The notes below the pieces were generated by a model. It worked only from the letters and a program-made list of their open reading frames with translations, was not told where the DNA came from and did not search any database. This document shows positions 52,767 to 61,915 of a stretch of DNA of 64,000 nucleotides, one piece after another. Within the stretch, counting starts at the first letter, position 1; the number at the start of each line of letters is the position of its first letter. The translations under genes and the position numbers were made by a program. The stretch covers positions 124,001 through 188,000 of the forward strand of contig NZ_JAPDDS010000011.1 in NCBI RefSeq assembly GCF_025950085.1. The letters are read 5' to 3'. Origin of the DNA: Luteolibacter flavescens (GTDB lineage: Bacteria > Verrucomicrobiota > Verrucomicrobiia > Verrucomicrobiales > Akkermansiaceae).

Positions 52767-52931
52767 TCAGTTTCCGAACACCCCGTCACCGCCGCATACG
52801 GCACACTTCCACTGGCCATTGCCGCCGGACCATCCGGTCCCCTTGCAGCTTTGGCATTTCACTCCTGCAGCATAGGCGACCGCTCCCAAGGCGGAAGCGG
52901 CCACGACGGCGATCACGATGTACTTTTTCAT
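52767..52931 (-). CDS. Secreted CxxCxGxG mini-protein, 54 aa
   Basis: A signal-like helix (MKKYIVIAVVAASALGAVAYA) is followed by CQSCKGTGWSGGNGQWKCAVCGGDG, two knuckles of the DnaJ-type zinc repeat. The full frame extends upstream to 53084, but ATG 52931 gives a clean signal peptide. It sits between the kinase and the sigma factor on the same strand. Exported zinc- or redox-binding peptide; function unknown. Nothing further is seen in 52587-52766. Confidence 0.6.
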   Translation of the reverse strand: MKKYIVIAVVAASALGAVAYAAGVKCQSCKGTGWSGGNGQWKCAVCGGDGVFGN

Positions 52932-53129
52932 CTGAGTGGGACTGATTTTCGGTTGTCTGGTCATGGGCAGCCCGGAGATCCGGACCGGACGCATTGGCTT
53001 CGGAATCCCAGCGATACCTCCCGCTCGGGACATTCCACAGGGTGGACCGGACGGGCACTGAGGTTGGCAGACGACTGCATCCACCTGCTGATTCGGTGGT
53101 CGTGGGCGAATCTCCCCAGAAAAATGGGA

Positions 53130-54779
53130 TTATTTTTCGGGCAGGATGCGCCGATATTCCCCGAATGCGGGAAACTCCTGCTCGAGCTTTTCCCACTTAA
53201 TCTCCTCTAAAGTCCGTTCAGAGAAGTCCTCCGGCATGCTCTGGAAGGCTGAATCCCTGTCTTCCTGACATCCAGATAGATCGCCCTGTTGCACGCGCAT
53301 TTCTCCACGGAGCCGATAGTATTCAGGCCTCGCCTCCGGACTAGCCGTTTCCAACAAGTTAGTCAGATACTCTTCCCCCTTCCGCGGATACCCCAACGCG
53401 CCGAACAGTCTAACCCGCCACCCGGGATCGATGTCATCGGAATGAAAGGCTGTCAGTGCAGGGTCAACGATTCCTTTGTCCACCGCGCTTTGGTTGCCCG
53501 AGGATTGTTCCAAGAGCAGCTTAGCAAGGCGAGCGGTCGGCAGCAGCGCTAGCTGAGGGAAGATCTCGGAGAGAAGTGCGAACTCCTTGAGAGCGATCTG
53601 GTAGTTGCCCTCCCCGAGCGAATGGTCCAAGCCGGACCACATCGCATGGAAGGCCTCCCGCTGCTTGTCGCTGGCGGCGTCGAAGACCGGAAGGGTCTGA
53701 TAATTTCCCAGTGGTCCGGTAACCAATAGGTGAATCAAATTCTTCCTCTCCTCATCGCCACGCTCATTGGGGATAGGAATACGGGCAGCAACTGCCACTC
53801 CTGATCCGTCAAATGCGGGGTTCTCGGCCTGGCTAGCCTTCTTCCGATGTAACCAAGGGAACAGCAAGATCACTGTGGCTGCCGCGATACAGATTAAGAT
53901 CCCCAAGGGCTTGAGGCGTCTGTTGAACTTCTCAGGGGGGGCGGCAGGCTGCCCCTGAATTGCCGATGCCATGGACTTGAAATCCAAGTAGCGCTCGTCG
54001 GGTCGCTCCTCCACCGCCCTTCGGATCACCGCGTGGAGTCGTTTCCATTCCGCACGTTCCGACTCCGGCATCGACGCCTCGCCCTGCGGCGGCCAGTTGA
54101 ATGCCGAACGCCCCATTCGGTCGGGTGAGTTCCCGGTCAAGAGTGTGTACATTGTCGCCGCCGCGCCGTACATGTCCACATGCCCTCCGGCATACCAAGA
54201 CGGAGCCGCATAGCCCGGAGTGCCGCGGCGGGTGTTCTCCATGCTGTCTGCCCCAAGGAGGCTGATGTCGCTCAGGCACGATCGCCCGTCGAAGAAGAGA
54301 ATGTTCTCGGGCTTCACATCGCGGTGCACCAACCCCGCGGCCGACAGGGTTTGCAGCGCCTCAAGGAGTGGAATTATCAGCAAGACGATTTCTCCTGAGG
54401 AAAGCCAGGCAGGTTCCGCCGCCCTTGCTCGCAACAGGGAGCCAAGCGTCCAGGGCCGCCAACTTTCGTCAGCGGGGTCTAGGCCCGAATTCCCATCGGC
54501 CAGCGGCATCACACTGAACAGCCCATGCTCGTGTCGATTCACGTGCTCGATGGGCATCAAGTGCGGCGAGCGCAGTTGGGCCGCTGCTTTCCGGTATTCG
54601 CCCAGAGCATGATGCTCCTTCTCAAGCAGGTCGGTGTCTCGCGCCGGTATGAACTTCAGCGCCCGGTAGTCGCCCATCGCCTCCGACCGGCAAAGCCAGA
54701 CCTCACCGAAGCCCCCCTGTCCGATGACGCGGATCAGGCGATAGCCGTCGAGCAGTTGGTCCTTTTGCAGCAGTGACAT
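53130..54779 (-). CDS. Transmembrane Ser/Thr protein kinase, 549 aa
   Basis: The kinase domain (about 12-275) has the G-loop IGQGGFGEV (19-27), ALKF with K42, HRDVKPEN (152-159) and GTPGYAAPSWY. The DFG motif is replaced by DIS (D171 kept). One membrane helix lies at about 293-315, then an exported helical domain that looks TPR-like (ALKEFALLSEIFPQLALLPTARLAKLLLE; PEYYRLRGEMRVQQGDLSGCQEDRDSAF). Such kinases often work with ECF sigma factors in this superphylum; one is encoded downstream. Substrate unknown. Confidence 0.87.
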   Translation of the reverse strand: MSLLQKDQLLDGYRLIRVIGQGGFGEVWLCRSEAMGDYRALKFIPARDTDLLEKEHHALGEYRKAAAQLRSPHLMPIEHVNRHEHGLFSVMPLADGNSGLDPADESWRPWTLGSLLRARAAEPAWLSSGEIVLLIIPLLEALQTLSAAGLVHRDVKPENILFFDGRSCLSDISLLGADSMENTRRGTPGYAAPSWYAGGHVDMYGAAATMYTLLTGNSPDRMGRSAFNWPPQGEASMPESERAEWKRLHAVIRRAVEERPDERYLDFKSMASAIQGQPAAPPEKFNRRLKPLGILICIAAATVILLFPWLHRKKASQAENPAFDGSGVAVAARIPIPNERGDEERKNLIHLLVTGPLGNYQTLPVFDAASDKQREAFHAMWSGLDHSLGEGNYQIALKEFALLSEIFPQLALLPTARLAKLLLEQSSGNQSAVDKGIVDPALTAFHSDDIDPGWRVRLFGALGYPRKGEEYLTNLLETASPEARPEYYRLRGEMRVQQGDLSGCQEDRDSAFQSMPEDFSERTLEEIKWEKLEQEFPAFGEYRRILPEK

Positions 54780-55026
54780 GCGAGATTCTAGGCGACCCTA
54801 CCACGGAACAGGAGGCCACCTGTGCCCTCAGATCGAGTGTTTCGCCGGCCAGGTCGTCAAGCTCGCTGTGCCGACACACCAGAACGCGCGGCCAAAAAAA
54901 ACACCCATTTCCTGGGGAGATTCTTCGTCTGCTTCCGAATCTGAAAGAGAAGGCGTTGGTCTTGGTCGTCCCCCACCGAAGCCACCCGGAACCCGTTAAA
55001 TGCCCGACCTCAGTTTACTCACAACA

Positions 55027-55233
55027 ATGCCCACGAAAAAATACGCGAACGACGAAGAGCGAAAAGCCGCCAAACGCGCGAGGGATCGACTGGCCTACGC
55101 TGCAAACCCGGAGCCACACCGGGCTCGAAGCAGAAACTACCAAGCAACCCAGCGGCAAGCAGTCCGAATCTCTCAACTCATTGCTGCGGCGAACATCATC
55201 ACCGAACTCGCTGACCAGATGGGGATCGAGTGA
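55027..55233 (+). CDS. Small basic phage-type protein, 68 aa
   Basis: The sequence MPTKKYANDEERKAAKRARDRLAYAANPEPHRARSRNYQATQ is highly basic and helical, resembling the N-terminal segments of phage and HNH-type proteins that begin KYANDEERKAA. No catalytic domain follows. An upstream in-frame ATG (55000) is possible. It lies at the right edge of the signalling cassette. An overlapping minus-strand ORF covers part of this region. Function unknown. Confidence 0.45.
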   Translation: MPTKKYANDEERKAAKRARDRLAYAANPEPHRARSRNYQATQRQAVRISQLIAAANIITELADQMGIE

Positions 55234-55506
55234 ACCGACTCGTCGGATCAAGGATTCTCGGTCGTCGGGCATTGTTACGAGATTCAAAGGGAAGCCGAGG
55301 TAGTTTGCCAGATCTCCGAGTCGGCTTTCAGGAAGAATCACAAGCAGCATCCCAAGCCCGCGCCGACTCAACGGGGTGGGATCGAAGCCCCTCTTTTGCA
55401 TTGAGTTGCCCGGATCCTCTGGTCGGCTCGGCCACCTATTGTAGAAGAACAAGCCTGTCCTCACTGCGGTTCCCTAGCGGTCGCCGATTCCGATCGCCCT
55501 TGGGTT

Positions 55507-55743
55507 TTGATCGGGCCCAGATCCAAGACCCTCGAACATCGATGGGCGACCCTTGAAGGGGCCGCGGTCTACAGCGGACTTTCTCGCCGGACCTTGGAGG
55601 AAGTCGTCAAAAACGGCGGAATCCGGATGGCCTCGGTCAGGGTGAAGCCCGGCAACCGTCGTGGGAGGCGGCTGGTCGATCTGCGAAGCTTGGATGCTTG
55701 GATCGAACAATGGATCAGCCGACCTTTTGAGGGAATTCGCTGA
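55507..55743 (+). CDS. Excisionase-like helix-turn-helix protein, at least 78 aa
   Basis: RWATLEGAAVYSGLSRRTLEEVVKNGGIR and RRLVDLRSLDAWIEQWI form the winged-helix pattern of MerR-like excisionases (HTH_17). The only conventional start in frame is TTG 55507. The frame is open upstream to 55405 and there encodes ACPHCGS, so the start is uncertain or the gene has lost its 5' end. It could direct excision of a cassette or regulate neighbouring genes. The preceding 55234-55506 has no gene I can support. Confidence 0.55.
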   Translation: MIGPRSKTLEHRWATLEGAAVYSGLSRRTLEEVVKNGGIRMASVRVKPGNRRGRRLVDLRSLDAWIEQWISRPFEGIR

Positions 55744-55748
55744 ACCCC

Positions 55749-56504
55749 TTACTCAGAGCGCGCCAAGTCAACCACCAGGTCCGGCACGAAATCCGGATTC
55801 CGGTGATCCAAGTAGCCGTGCGGATTCGCAATGACCCTCGTACTTCCGATCCGGTAGTCCTGCGAGTGGTGGATGTGCCCGTGGATCCACAATCGAGGTC
55901 CATCGGACTCGATCCACTCGTCCAAGCGCGACGCATAGGCACAGCTCACCGGATCGGAACCGCGATCACCGGGCAAAGAACGCGCCGAGGGAGCATGATG
56001 CGTGACGACCACGGAACGCCGGGGATCCCCCGTTGCCAGGAACTCCCTGATTCTCCTGACGGACTCGAGGTGCCAAGCCCGCGTATCGCTAGGCTTGATC
56101 CGCCGGTAGGTCACCGAGTGCCGGATTCGCCGGTAGTCGTTCATCACCATGGCCTCGATCGCACCGATCCGCGCATCACCGAAAAGCGCGAGGTCGGTCC
56201 ACAGCGTGCAGCCGAAAAAACGCCATCCGTTCAACTCGACCACCTCGTTCTCGATCACGTGGATCTTCGTGTCCGCGGCATCCGCCTTGAGCTTCGCCAA
56301 CAGCCCCGGGATTTTCTCGCCGTAGAACTCATGGTTCCCCGCGATATAGATCACCGTCTGGTCCGGGAACTCCTCCCAGATCCAGGCGAGGCCGTTGCGC
56401 TTGATGTGGACGTCGCCCGCAAGCACCACGAGATCGGCATCGACCTCGGGCAACGAGACCGGGCCGAATTCGAGGTGCAGGTCGCTGAGGATGCGGAGGA
56501 TCAT
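55749..56504 (-). CDS. Calcineurin-like metallophosphoesterase, 251 aa
   Basis: All five metal-site motifs are present in order: SDLHLEF (D-x-H), LAGDVHIK (G-D-x-H, the usual x-x-x of GDxxD altered), AGNHEFYG (G-N-H-E), VVTHHAPSA, and IHGHIHHS (G-H-x-H). The enzyme hydrolyses phosphoester bonds; targets in the family range from nucleotides to nucleic acids. It lies 45 bp downstream of the helicase on the same strand and is likely co-transcribed with it and the HTH gene. No signal peptide, so cytoplasmic. Confidence 0.85.
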   Translation of the reverse strand: MILRILSDLHLEFGPVSLPEVDADLVVLAGDVHIKRNGLAWIWEEFPDQTVIYIAGNHEFYGEKIPGLLAKLKADAADTKIHVIENEVVELNGWRFFGCTLWTDLALFGDARIGAIEAMVMNDYRRIRHSVTYRRIKPSDTRAWHLESVRRIREFLATGDPRRSVVVTHHAPSARSLPGDRGSDPVSCAYASRLDEWIESDGPRLWIHGHIHHSQDYRIGSTRVIANPHGYLDHRNPDFVPDLVVDLARSE

Positions 56505-56549
56505 GGTGAATGTTGGGGATGATTCGGTCTCGCGCCGCCCCCCCCGGTT

Positions 56550-58892
56550 TCAACGTCGTCGAAGAAAGCCCACAATTTGAAGGGCCATGTCCTTCCGCAC
56601 ACCAGCCTCGACCAGCCTCTCCTTGGAGCATTCCCGCAGCAGTTCCACGCTCGAGATCCCGGCCTCTTCAAGCCGGCGTATCGTCCCTTGAGCCGGCGAT
56701 GGCTTGCCGCTACCCAGATGGCTAGTCCTGAGGCGCAAGAAGACCGGCCCTAAGGGACTACACCAGGATACCAGATTCATCAGTCGAAGCGACATTCCCT
56801 GCATCCGCTGGAAAGCCCGCTTGACCAGTAGAATCCGCTCGTCGCCCGCGGTGCACTCCTGTTTGAGGTGGAAAAAGAAGCAGCGGATGTCCCACAGGTT
56901 TCGCATCGCGCCGAGGAGGAACAACCGGTCATCCCTCCACGGCTCCTGGATCTCATCCAGGTCACTGATCTTCCATCGCCTCTCCAGATCCGCAGGCAAG
57001 GCACCATGTGCCCGCTGCCACAGAACGATGGTGCGCAGCATAGCTTGGTAGCCCGCCTTCCGCGATGCCTCATCTTTGGCAGTGACCTTCCAACCATGGT
57101 CGATTCTCAGTGAGCCAAAGATCTCGGATGCCTTGGAAAAACCCTTCTGCCCCCGGATCCAGCTCTGAAACAACACCGACTTCGTCTCATCGCGGCTCGT
57201 CCAGTCATCCACCTGAGCCGCCATCGCATCGCTGAAAGGCTTCCGCAGCACCGGTCGGTTGGTCATCAACTCGGTGAGGAGCAGGAGGTCCAGCATGCCA
57301 AAGCCGAGCAGCATCCCGTCCTGCTCATCGATACTCAAAAGGTCCCGGGTCAGCTGCGCCACCCCTGCGGCCGTCTTGAGGGGAAGACTACCACGCACCG
57401 CGGCTTGGCCAAGGCGGGTCGAAACCCACTCATCCTCGTCCTCGAATGCCAGCAGGTTGGAGCACGATCCCAGCCACCTCAATGTCGGAGCACAGTCTCC
57501 GACGACTTCAGCACCGTTCATCGTGCTGGAGATGAACTTCTCCACCTCGGCGGTTTTGAACTTCGCTTCGGGCCGCCTGGCGAGGAACGACAGCACCGCT
57601 TTGGCGAGGGGGGGCTCACCGCCACTGCCCGGACTGCTTTTGGCGGCTTGAAGGAACACCGACCGCAAAGTCGGCACCTGATTTCTCTCAATCTGGCCGC
57701 GAAGCTCTTCCACGCCCCTCGCCTCCCCCGGTTTCAGAATCAAATAGGCCTGCCCGGGCCGGCTACCACGCCCCGCCCGCCCGGTCATCTGCTGCAATGC
57801 GCCGACCGGAAGTGGCTCGCCGGGTCCAAAGCTGAGGTCCCGGACGATGACATGGGTGGCCGGCAAGTTCACCCCCATCGCCAAGGCCGCCGTGCTCACC
57901 ACGCAGCGAGTGCTTCCCTCCTGAACCTGACGCCTCACGCCGGCTTTGGTCGCGCTGCTCATCCGGGAATGATAGCAGGCCGCTCCTTTCGGCCCGCAAA
58001 GCTCACCCAGCTCGGACTGCAAGACCCTCGCCAGCGCTCCTGCCCACGCGGTCTGGTAGACGAAAATCAGCACTGAATGGGTGGGATCTTCCAGAATCGT
58101 CCGGACCTTCTGGACCACGACCGACTGGATATCCTCTTGGGGCTCGATCTGGCAGATCGACCTCCGCAGCGCCGGCCTGCGGACCTCGGATTGCACCGCA
58201 TCACAGGGATCCAACCATCGCACCAGCGGGGCCACCTTCCCCAGCGTCGCCGACAGCAGCACGAGGCGCGGCAGCACGCGCAGGGTGCGGAAGGACGTCA
58301 CCACGTATTCCAGCGATGCACCCCGGACGGCATCCGCCAGCAAGTGCGCTTCATCCACACAAACGACTCGGAACGACGAGATCCAGTCGTCGAAATCGGG
58401 ATTCCTCAGGATCGCTTCGATCCGCTCCGGCGTGGCGATCACGATCTCCCCCTCCTCTGGCGGCGGGCTCTGCATGGTCTCCTCGTTGAGGCGATAGTCG
58501 CCGGTGGAGATGCTCACTCCGATTTTTCGCCCCAGCACCTCCTGCAGCTCTGCGGTCAGTGACTTCAGTTCGTCGAATTTCTCCTGCGCGATCGCCCGGA
58601 GCGGTTCGAGCAGCAGCACCCGCCCTCCCGACAACGCGCCCCGGAGCAGCGCCAGGTAGGCGAGCAGCGACTTGCCTGAATTCGTTGGTCCCGCGATCAG
58701 CAAGTTCCGCCGAGAGGTCAGCAGTTGGCCATCCCGGATCGCCTTGACCTGGATGTCCGACGGCAAGCTATCCGGAACCAGGTGCCCGACCATCCGGTCC
58801 CATGGCTCACCCAATGAGAGATCCGCCCACCGGATCACCGGACCACCGGTCTCGGTGGCATCTCCCACGGACTCCAGCGGGATCTCAATCAT
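56550..58892 (-). CDS. Ski2/Hel308-like DEAH helicase, 780 aa
   Basis: Superfamily 2 motifs are in order: Walker A AGPTNSGKS (K74), LLLEPLRA, ATPERIEA, DEAH at 180-183, LVLLSATLG, ALAMGVNLP and QMTGRAGRGSRPGQ. The last 70 residues (RRLEEAGISSVELLRECSKERLVEAGVRKDMALQIVGFL) are a helix-hairpin-helix-like DNA-binding end, as in Hel308/Ski2-type enzymes. I chose ATG 58892, which overlaps the upstream HTH gene by 8 bp; longer frames overlap that gene. Divergent from a second, non-identical helicase, so the two probably act in one system. Confidence 0.85.
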   Translation of the reverse strand: MIEIPLESVGDATETGGPVIRWADLSLGEPWDRMVGHLVPDSLPSDIQVKAIRDGQLLTSRRNLLIAGPTNSGKSLLAYLALLRGALSGGRVLLLEPLRAIAQEKFDELKSLTAELQEVLGRKIGVSISTGDYRLNEETMQSPPPEEGEIVIATPERIEAILRNPDFDDWISSFRVVCVDEAHLLADAVRGASLEYVVTSFRTLRVLPRLVLLSATLGKVAPLVRWLDPCDAVQSEVRRPALRRSICQIEPQEDIQSVVVQKVRTILEDPTHSVLIFVYQTAWAGALARVLQSELGELCGPKGAACYHSRMSSATKAGVRRQVQEGSTRCVVSTAALAMGVNLPATHVIVRDLSFGPGEPLPVGALQQMTGRAGRGSRPGQAYLILKPGEARGVEELRGQIERNQVPTLRSVFLQAAKSSPGSGGEPPLAKAVLSFLARRPEAKFKTAEVEKFISSTMNGAEVVGDCAPTLRWLGSCSNLLAFEDEDEWVSTRLGQAAVRGSLPLKTAAGVAQLTRDLLSIDEQDGMLLGFGMLDLLLLTELMTNRPVLRKPFSDAMAAQVDDWTSRDETKSVLFQSWIRGQKGFSKASEIFGSLRIDHGWKVTAKDEASRKAGYQAMLRTIVLWQRAHGALPADLERRWKISDLDEIQEPWRDDRLFLLGAMRNLWDIRCFFFHLKQECTAGDERILLVKRAFQRMQGMSLRLMNLVSWCSPLGPVFLRLRTSHLGSGKPSPAQGTIRRLEEAGISSVELLRECSKERLVEAGVRKDMALQIVGFLRRR

Positions 58893-59469
58893 CGTAGCGG
58901 AGGATTTTCCGGAGCGCCGGGTAGATCTTCGACATCTCGGCGGCGGGCAGATCCTGCACCCGGCTCGCCACCCACTGCCGTTGGGCAAATCCACTCAGGG
59001 GCTCCATCGCGAGGAACAAAGGCACGATCGTCAGGTCGAGGTCCTGATCGATTCCGTGGAGCTTCAGCAGCAGCTTGAGGTTCTTCTTCCTTGGTTTGAT
59101 CTCGCCGCTCGCCCATCGGGAAAACTGGGGCGGGGTGATGCCGATGGCCTTGGCGATGGTCTCCTTCTGTCCGTGCGGAATCGAGTCCACGAGGTAGCGA
59201 AGGTTCTCCCGGAAGATCGAGCTGTCCCGCGTGTAGAAGGGCACGGACACCAGCTCCTCCGCCTCTACCTTGAAGACCTCGCCCAAGACCCGAACCTCGT
59301 CAGGCTTCGCCTCCACCCCGGCCAGCAGGCCATGCGACCTGCTGAATCCAAGGTAGGTCCGCGTGAGTTTGTTCAGCTCCACCGACCACAGGGACGGGTC
59401 CGGGTGCCGCTGGCGCATCAGCCACCGGAGGTTCAAGCAGCACTGGTTGAGATCGGTGAGTCCTCGCAC
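58885..59469 (-). CDS. HTH regulator of the helicase cluster, 194 aa
   Basis: A XRE-type HTH is clear at about 105-150 (KETIAKAIGITPPQFSRWASGEIKPRKKNLKLLLKLHGI). The N-terminal half (LNKLTRTYLGFSRSHGLL ... VRVLGEVFKVEAEELV) looks like a second, diverged HTH/dimerisation unit. It starts 26 bp from a 24-bp dyad (59495-59518) in the intergenic space between the two helicase operons, so it likely represses both directions. Its stop overlaps the helicase start. Confidence 0.72.
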   Translation of the reverse strand: MRGLTDLNQCCLNLRWLMRQRHPDPSLWSVELNKLTRTYLGFSRSHGLLAGVEAKPDEVRVLGEVFKVEAEELVSVPFYTRDSSIFRENLRYLVDSIPHGQKETIAKAIGITPPQFSRWASGEIKPRKKNLKLLLKLHGIDQDLDLTIVPLFLAMEPLSGFAQRQWVASRVQDLPAAEMSKIYPALRKILRYDD

Positions 59470-59494
59470 GGCTTGCTTTTAGACTGCCAAAAGC

Positions 59495-59518
59495 GCAAGA
59501 ATCAAACTTAATTCTTGC
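59495..59518. promoter_or_regulatory. Dyad operator in the divergent helicase promoter
   Basis: GCAAGAAT and ATTCTTGC flank eight bases in the 85-bp AT-rich gap between the HTH gene (59469) and the SWIM helicase gene (59555). A perfect 8-bp inverted repeat here is the expected binding site for the adjacent XRE-type regulator. Confidence 0.6.
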
Positions 59519-59554
59519 TTCCATTGAAATGAAGTGTTCGCTTGAACTCGTCAA

Positions 59555-61915
59555 ATGAACACCGCGCCAGCACCTCATTTGAACCCCGCCCAACAGCGGA
59601 TGATCGACCATGGCGTTCTGGACTCCGGCTTTAGCACCGTCCTGCAAATGCCCACTGGCTCGGGCAAAACCTGGCTCGCCCGGGAAGCCATCCGGTCCTC
59701 GCTGAGCCGGGGATTCCGTGCCGTCTACCTCAGCCCGCTCCGTGCTTTGGCAGATGAGCTTTCTACGTCCTGGACCTCCGTGTTTCCAGACTCTCCGGTC
59801 GGAGTCTTCACCGGCGACTACGGCAAGCCCGGCAAGGCCCTGCCGGTCTCCTACTTCGATGCCCGGGTGATGATCATGACCCCCGAGCGGCTCGATGCGT
59901 GCACACGAGCCTGGCGATCTCACTGGGCCTGGATCCCGGAGGTCGACTGGCTTGTCGTGGACGAGCTGCACCTGCTCGGCGACGGCCAGCGGGGAGCCCG
60001 CCTCGAAGGAACCATCTCCCGCTTCCGCCGCCTTAATCCCTTCTGCCGGGTCCTCGGCCTTTCAGCAACCCTCGGCAACCGCGGGCAACTGGCCGACTGG
60101 CTCGACGGGGTCGAGCTTGGGAGCGATTGGCGGCAAGTCCCGCTCGAATGGAAAGTGGTGCGCTATCGGAAGCCGGACGAGAAACCCGGCCTCCTCGCCA
60201 CGGAAGTAACCCGCATCCGGGATGCAGGCGGTCAGAGTCTTGTCTTCGTCCAAAGCCGCCGCCGCTGCGAACACCTCGCCAAATGGCTTCGGGATCAGGG
60301 ACTCCAAGCCGACCATCACCACGCCGGCCTCACCCACGATTCGCGTCGCAAGGTGGAATGGGGCTTCAGGGAAAGTGCAACACAGGTTCTCGTCGCCACC
60401 GGAACCCTTGAAATGGGAATCAATCTGCCCGCCCGGCAAGTGATCCTTTACGACCTTCAGGGCTTCGATGGACAGGGATTCACTCCCTTGGCGGTCAACA
60501 CCGTCTGGCAGCGGGCCGGCAGGGCGGGACGTCCCGGTCTCGACCCGGTGGGAGAAGCAGTGCTCTTTGCCCCCTCTTGGGAGAAGTCCGCCGACCGCTA
60601 TGCGCTCGGGCGATTCGAACCGATAATCTCCGGATTGACCGAACCCCAGGCCATGGCCGAGCAGATCCTCGCGGAGGTCCACTCCGGTCTCGCCCGCACC
60701 ACTGACCAGTTGGAACGGGTCTTCCACAGCTCACTCGCCGCGTTTCAAGGCAAGACCCTCAAGATCCGCCGGATGGTCACCGAGATGCTGGATGCCGGGA
60801 TGCTCCGCGAGGAAGAGCGCGAAACACGCGTCATCCTCCACGCCACTCCCCTCGGGCGCATCGCGTGCCGCCATCAGCTCCGCCCTGCCACTGTCCTCCA
60901 CCTCCGCCGCCTGCTGGAGGGAAAGGCCGCCCTGACGGACTTCGACCTGCTTCTCGCCTGTGCCAGCGCTCCCGACTGCGAACTTGTCCTTCCCATGGAC
61001 TTCGAGGATTTGGAGAACCTCGCTGAAGAGCTGACCCGCCAGACATCACGCCTTCTCGCAGACCCGGGACACAACCATCTTTCCATCGGAGACAAACGAC
61101 TCCTCGCCGCCCTCAAGACCTGCATCGTACTCTGGCGTTGGACGGTGCTTGGCGACGAGGAAATGGTGGCCGAGGAAGACGGGATCTACCCCTTTGAGAT
61201 CTCCCGCCTCATTGAGTCGATGGACCGGTTGCTCTTGGCATCCGCTTCGATCCAGAAGCTCATCGACACCCCTCGCCTCCCCGAAGGCGTCGAGCCGCCC
61301 GTCATGGATAAGCAGCCGAAGTCGGCAAGTCTGCTCCGCATCGAACTCCTGCGCCAGAAGGTGCTGAACGGCATTGATGGACCCGCAGCATCCCTGACCT
61401 TGATCGATGGCATCGGCTCAGCTTGGGCTCGCAAACTCTCCGCAGGAGGTATCCCCGACCTTGCCGCCCTGGCTCGGTCCTCCGTGGAAACACTCACAGC
61501 GCTTCCAGGACTGTCCGCCAAGCGGGCCACCAAGTGGATTTCAGAAGCATCCTCCGCCGACCTCCAGGTACCTCCGCCCGTCGATGCCCCCCGGGTCCCG
61601 ACCTTCCCTCCCGACGAGGACATGCCCGTCGACCCCTACCGCCTGCGCCGAGCCCTCGACCTCAAGGTCGCCGGTTATGGCAGGAACCGTTGGTCGGTCG
61701 CGGGCGGATCGGAGCCACGCCTCGTCCAACTTGAAGGCGGAGTCTTCTCGTGCAACTGCCCCGACCATGCCAAGGGCCGGGACTGCAAGCACCTCATCGC
61801 CGTGCGGTTGCACCGGAAAGATCCCGAGCTCTGCCGCCTGGTTGCCTCCTTCCGCTTCGGCCAGATGCCCTCCCATCCCTACCTCGACCTCTTCCTACTC
61901 TGGTTCCAACGATGA
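59555..61915 (+). CDS. Ski2/Lhr-like helicase with C-terminal SWIM zinc finger, 786 aa
   Basis: SF2 motifs: MPTGSGKTW (K38), LSPLRALADEL, MTPERLDA, VVDELHLLGD (DELH in place of DEAH, D136), LGLSATLG, TGTLEMGINLPA and WQRAGRAGRPG. A helix-hairpin-helix pair follows (LTLIDGIGSAWARKLSAGGI; LTALPGLSAKRATKWI, about 610-665). The C-terminus has a SWIM finger FSCNCPDHAKGRDCKHLIAV (C-x-C-x(n)-C-x-H), a nucleic-acid/protein-binding module unusual in such a helicase. The TGT-like gene overlaps by 4 bp, so the two are coupled. Confidence 0.87.
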   Translation: MNTAPAPHLNPAQQRMIDHGVLDSGFSTVLQMPTGSGKTWLAREAIRSSLSRGFRAVYLSPLRALADELSTSWTSVFPDSPVGVFTGDYGKPGKALPVSYFDARVMIMTPERLDACTRAWRSHWAWIPEVDWLVVDELHLLGDGQRGARLEGTISRFRRLNPFCRVLGLSATLGNRGQLADWLDGVELGSDWRQVPLEWKVVRYRKPDEKPGLLATEVTRIRDAGGQSLVFVQSRRRCEHLAKWLRDQGLQADHHHAGLTHDSRRKVEWGFRESATQVLVATGTLEMGINLPARQVILYDLQGFDGQGFTPLAVNTVWQRAGRAGRPGLDPVGEAVLFAPSWEKSADRYALGRFEPIISGLTEPQAMAEQILAEVHSGLARTTDQLERVFHSSLAAFQGKTLKIRRMVTEMLDAGMLREEERETRVILHATPLGRIACRHQLRPATVLHLRRLLEGKAALTDFDLLLACASAPDCELVLPMDFEDLENLAEELTRQTSRLLADPGHNHLSIGDKRLLAALKTCIVLWRWTVLGDEEMVAEEDGIYPFEISRLIESMDRLLLASASIQKLIDTPRLPEGVEPPVMDKQPKSASLLRIELLRQKVLNGIDGPAASLTLIDGIGSAWARKLSAGGIPDLAALARSSVETLTALPGLSAKRATKWISEASSADLQVPPPVDAPRVPTFPPDEDMPVDPYRLRRALDLKVAGYGRNRWSVAGGSEPRLVQLEGGVFSCNCPDHAKGRDCKHLIAVRLHRKDPELCRLVASFRFGQMPSHPYLDLFLLWFQR

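Noticed and set aside
55015-55464. A 149-codon minus-strand ORF over the small basic protein gene
   Set aside because: It has some protein-like stretches (MLLVILPESRLGDLANYLG), but the plus-strand basic protein is more typical. I could not decide firmly, so it is not listed as a gene.
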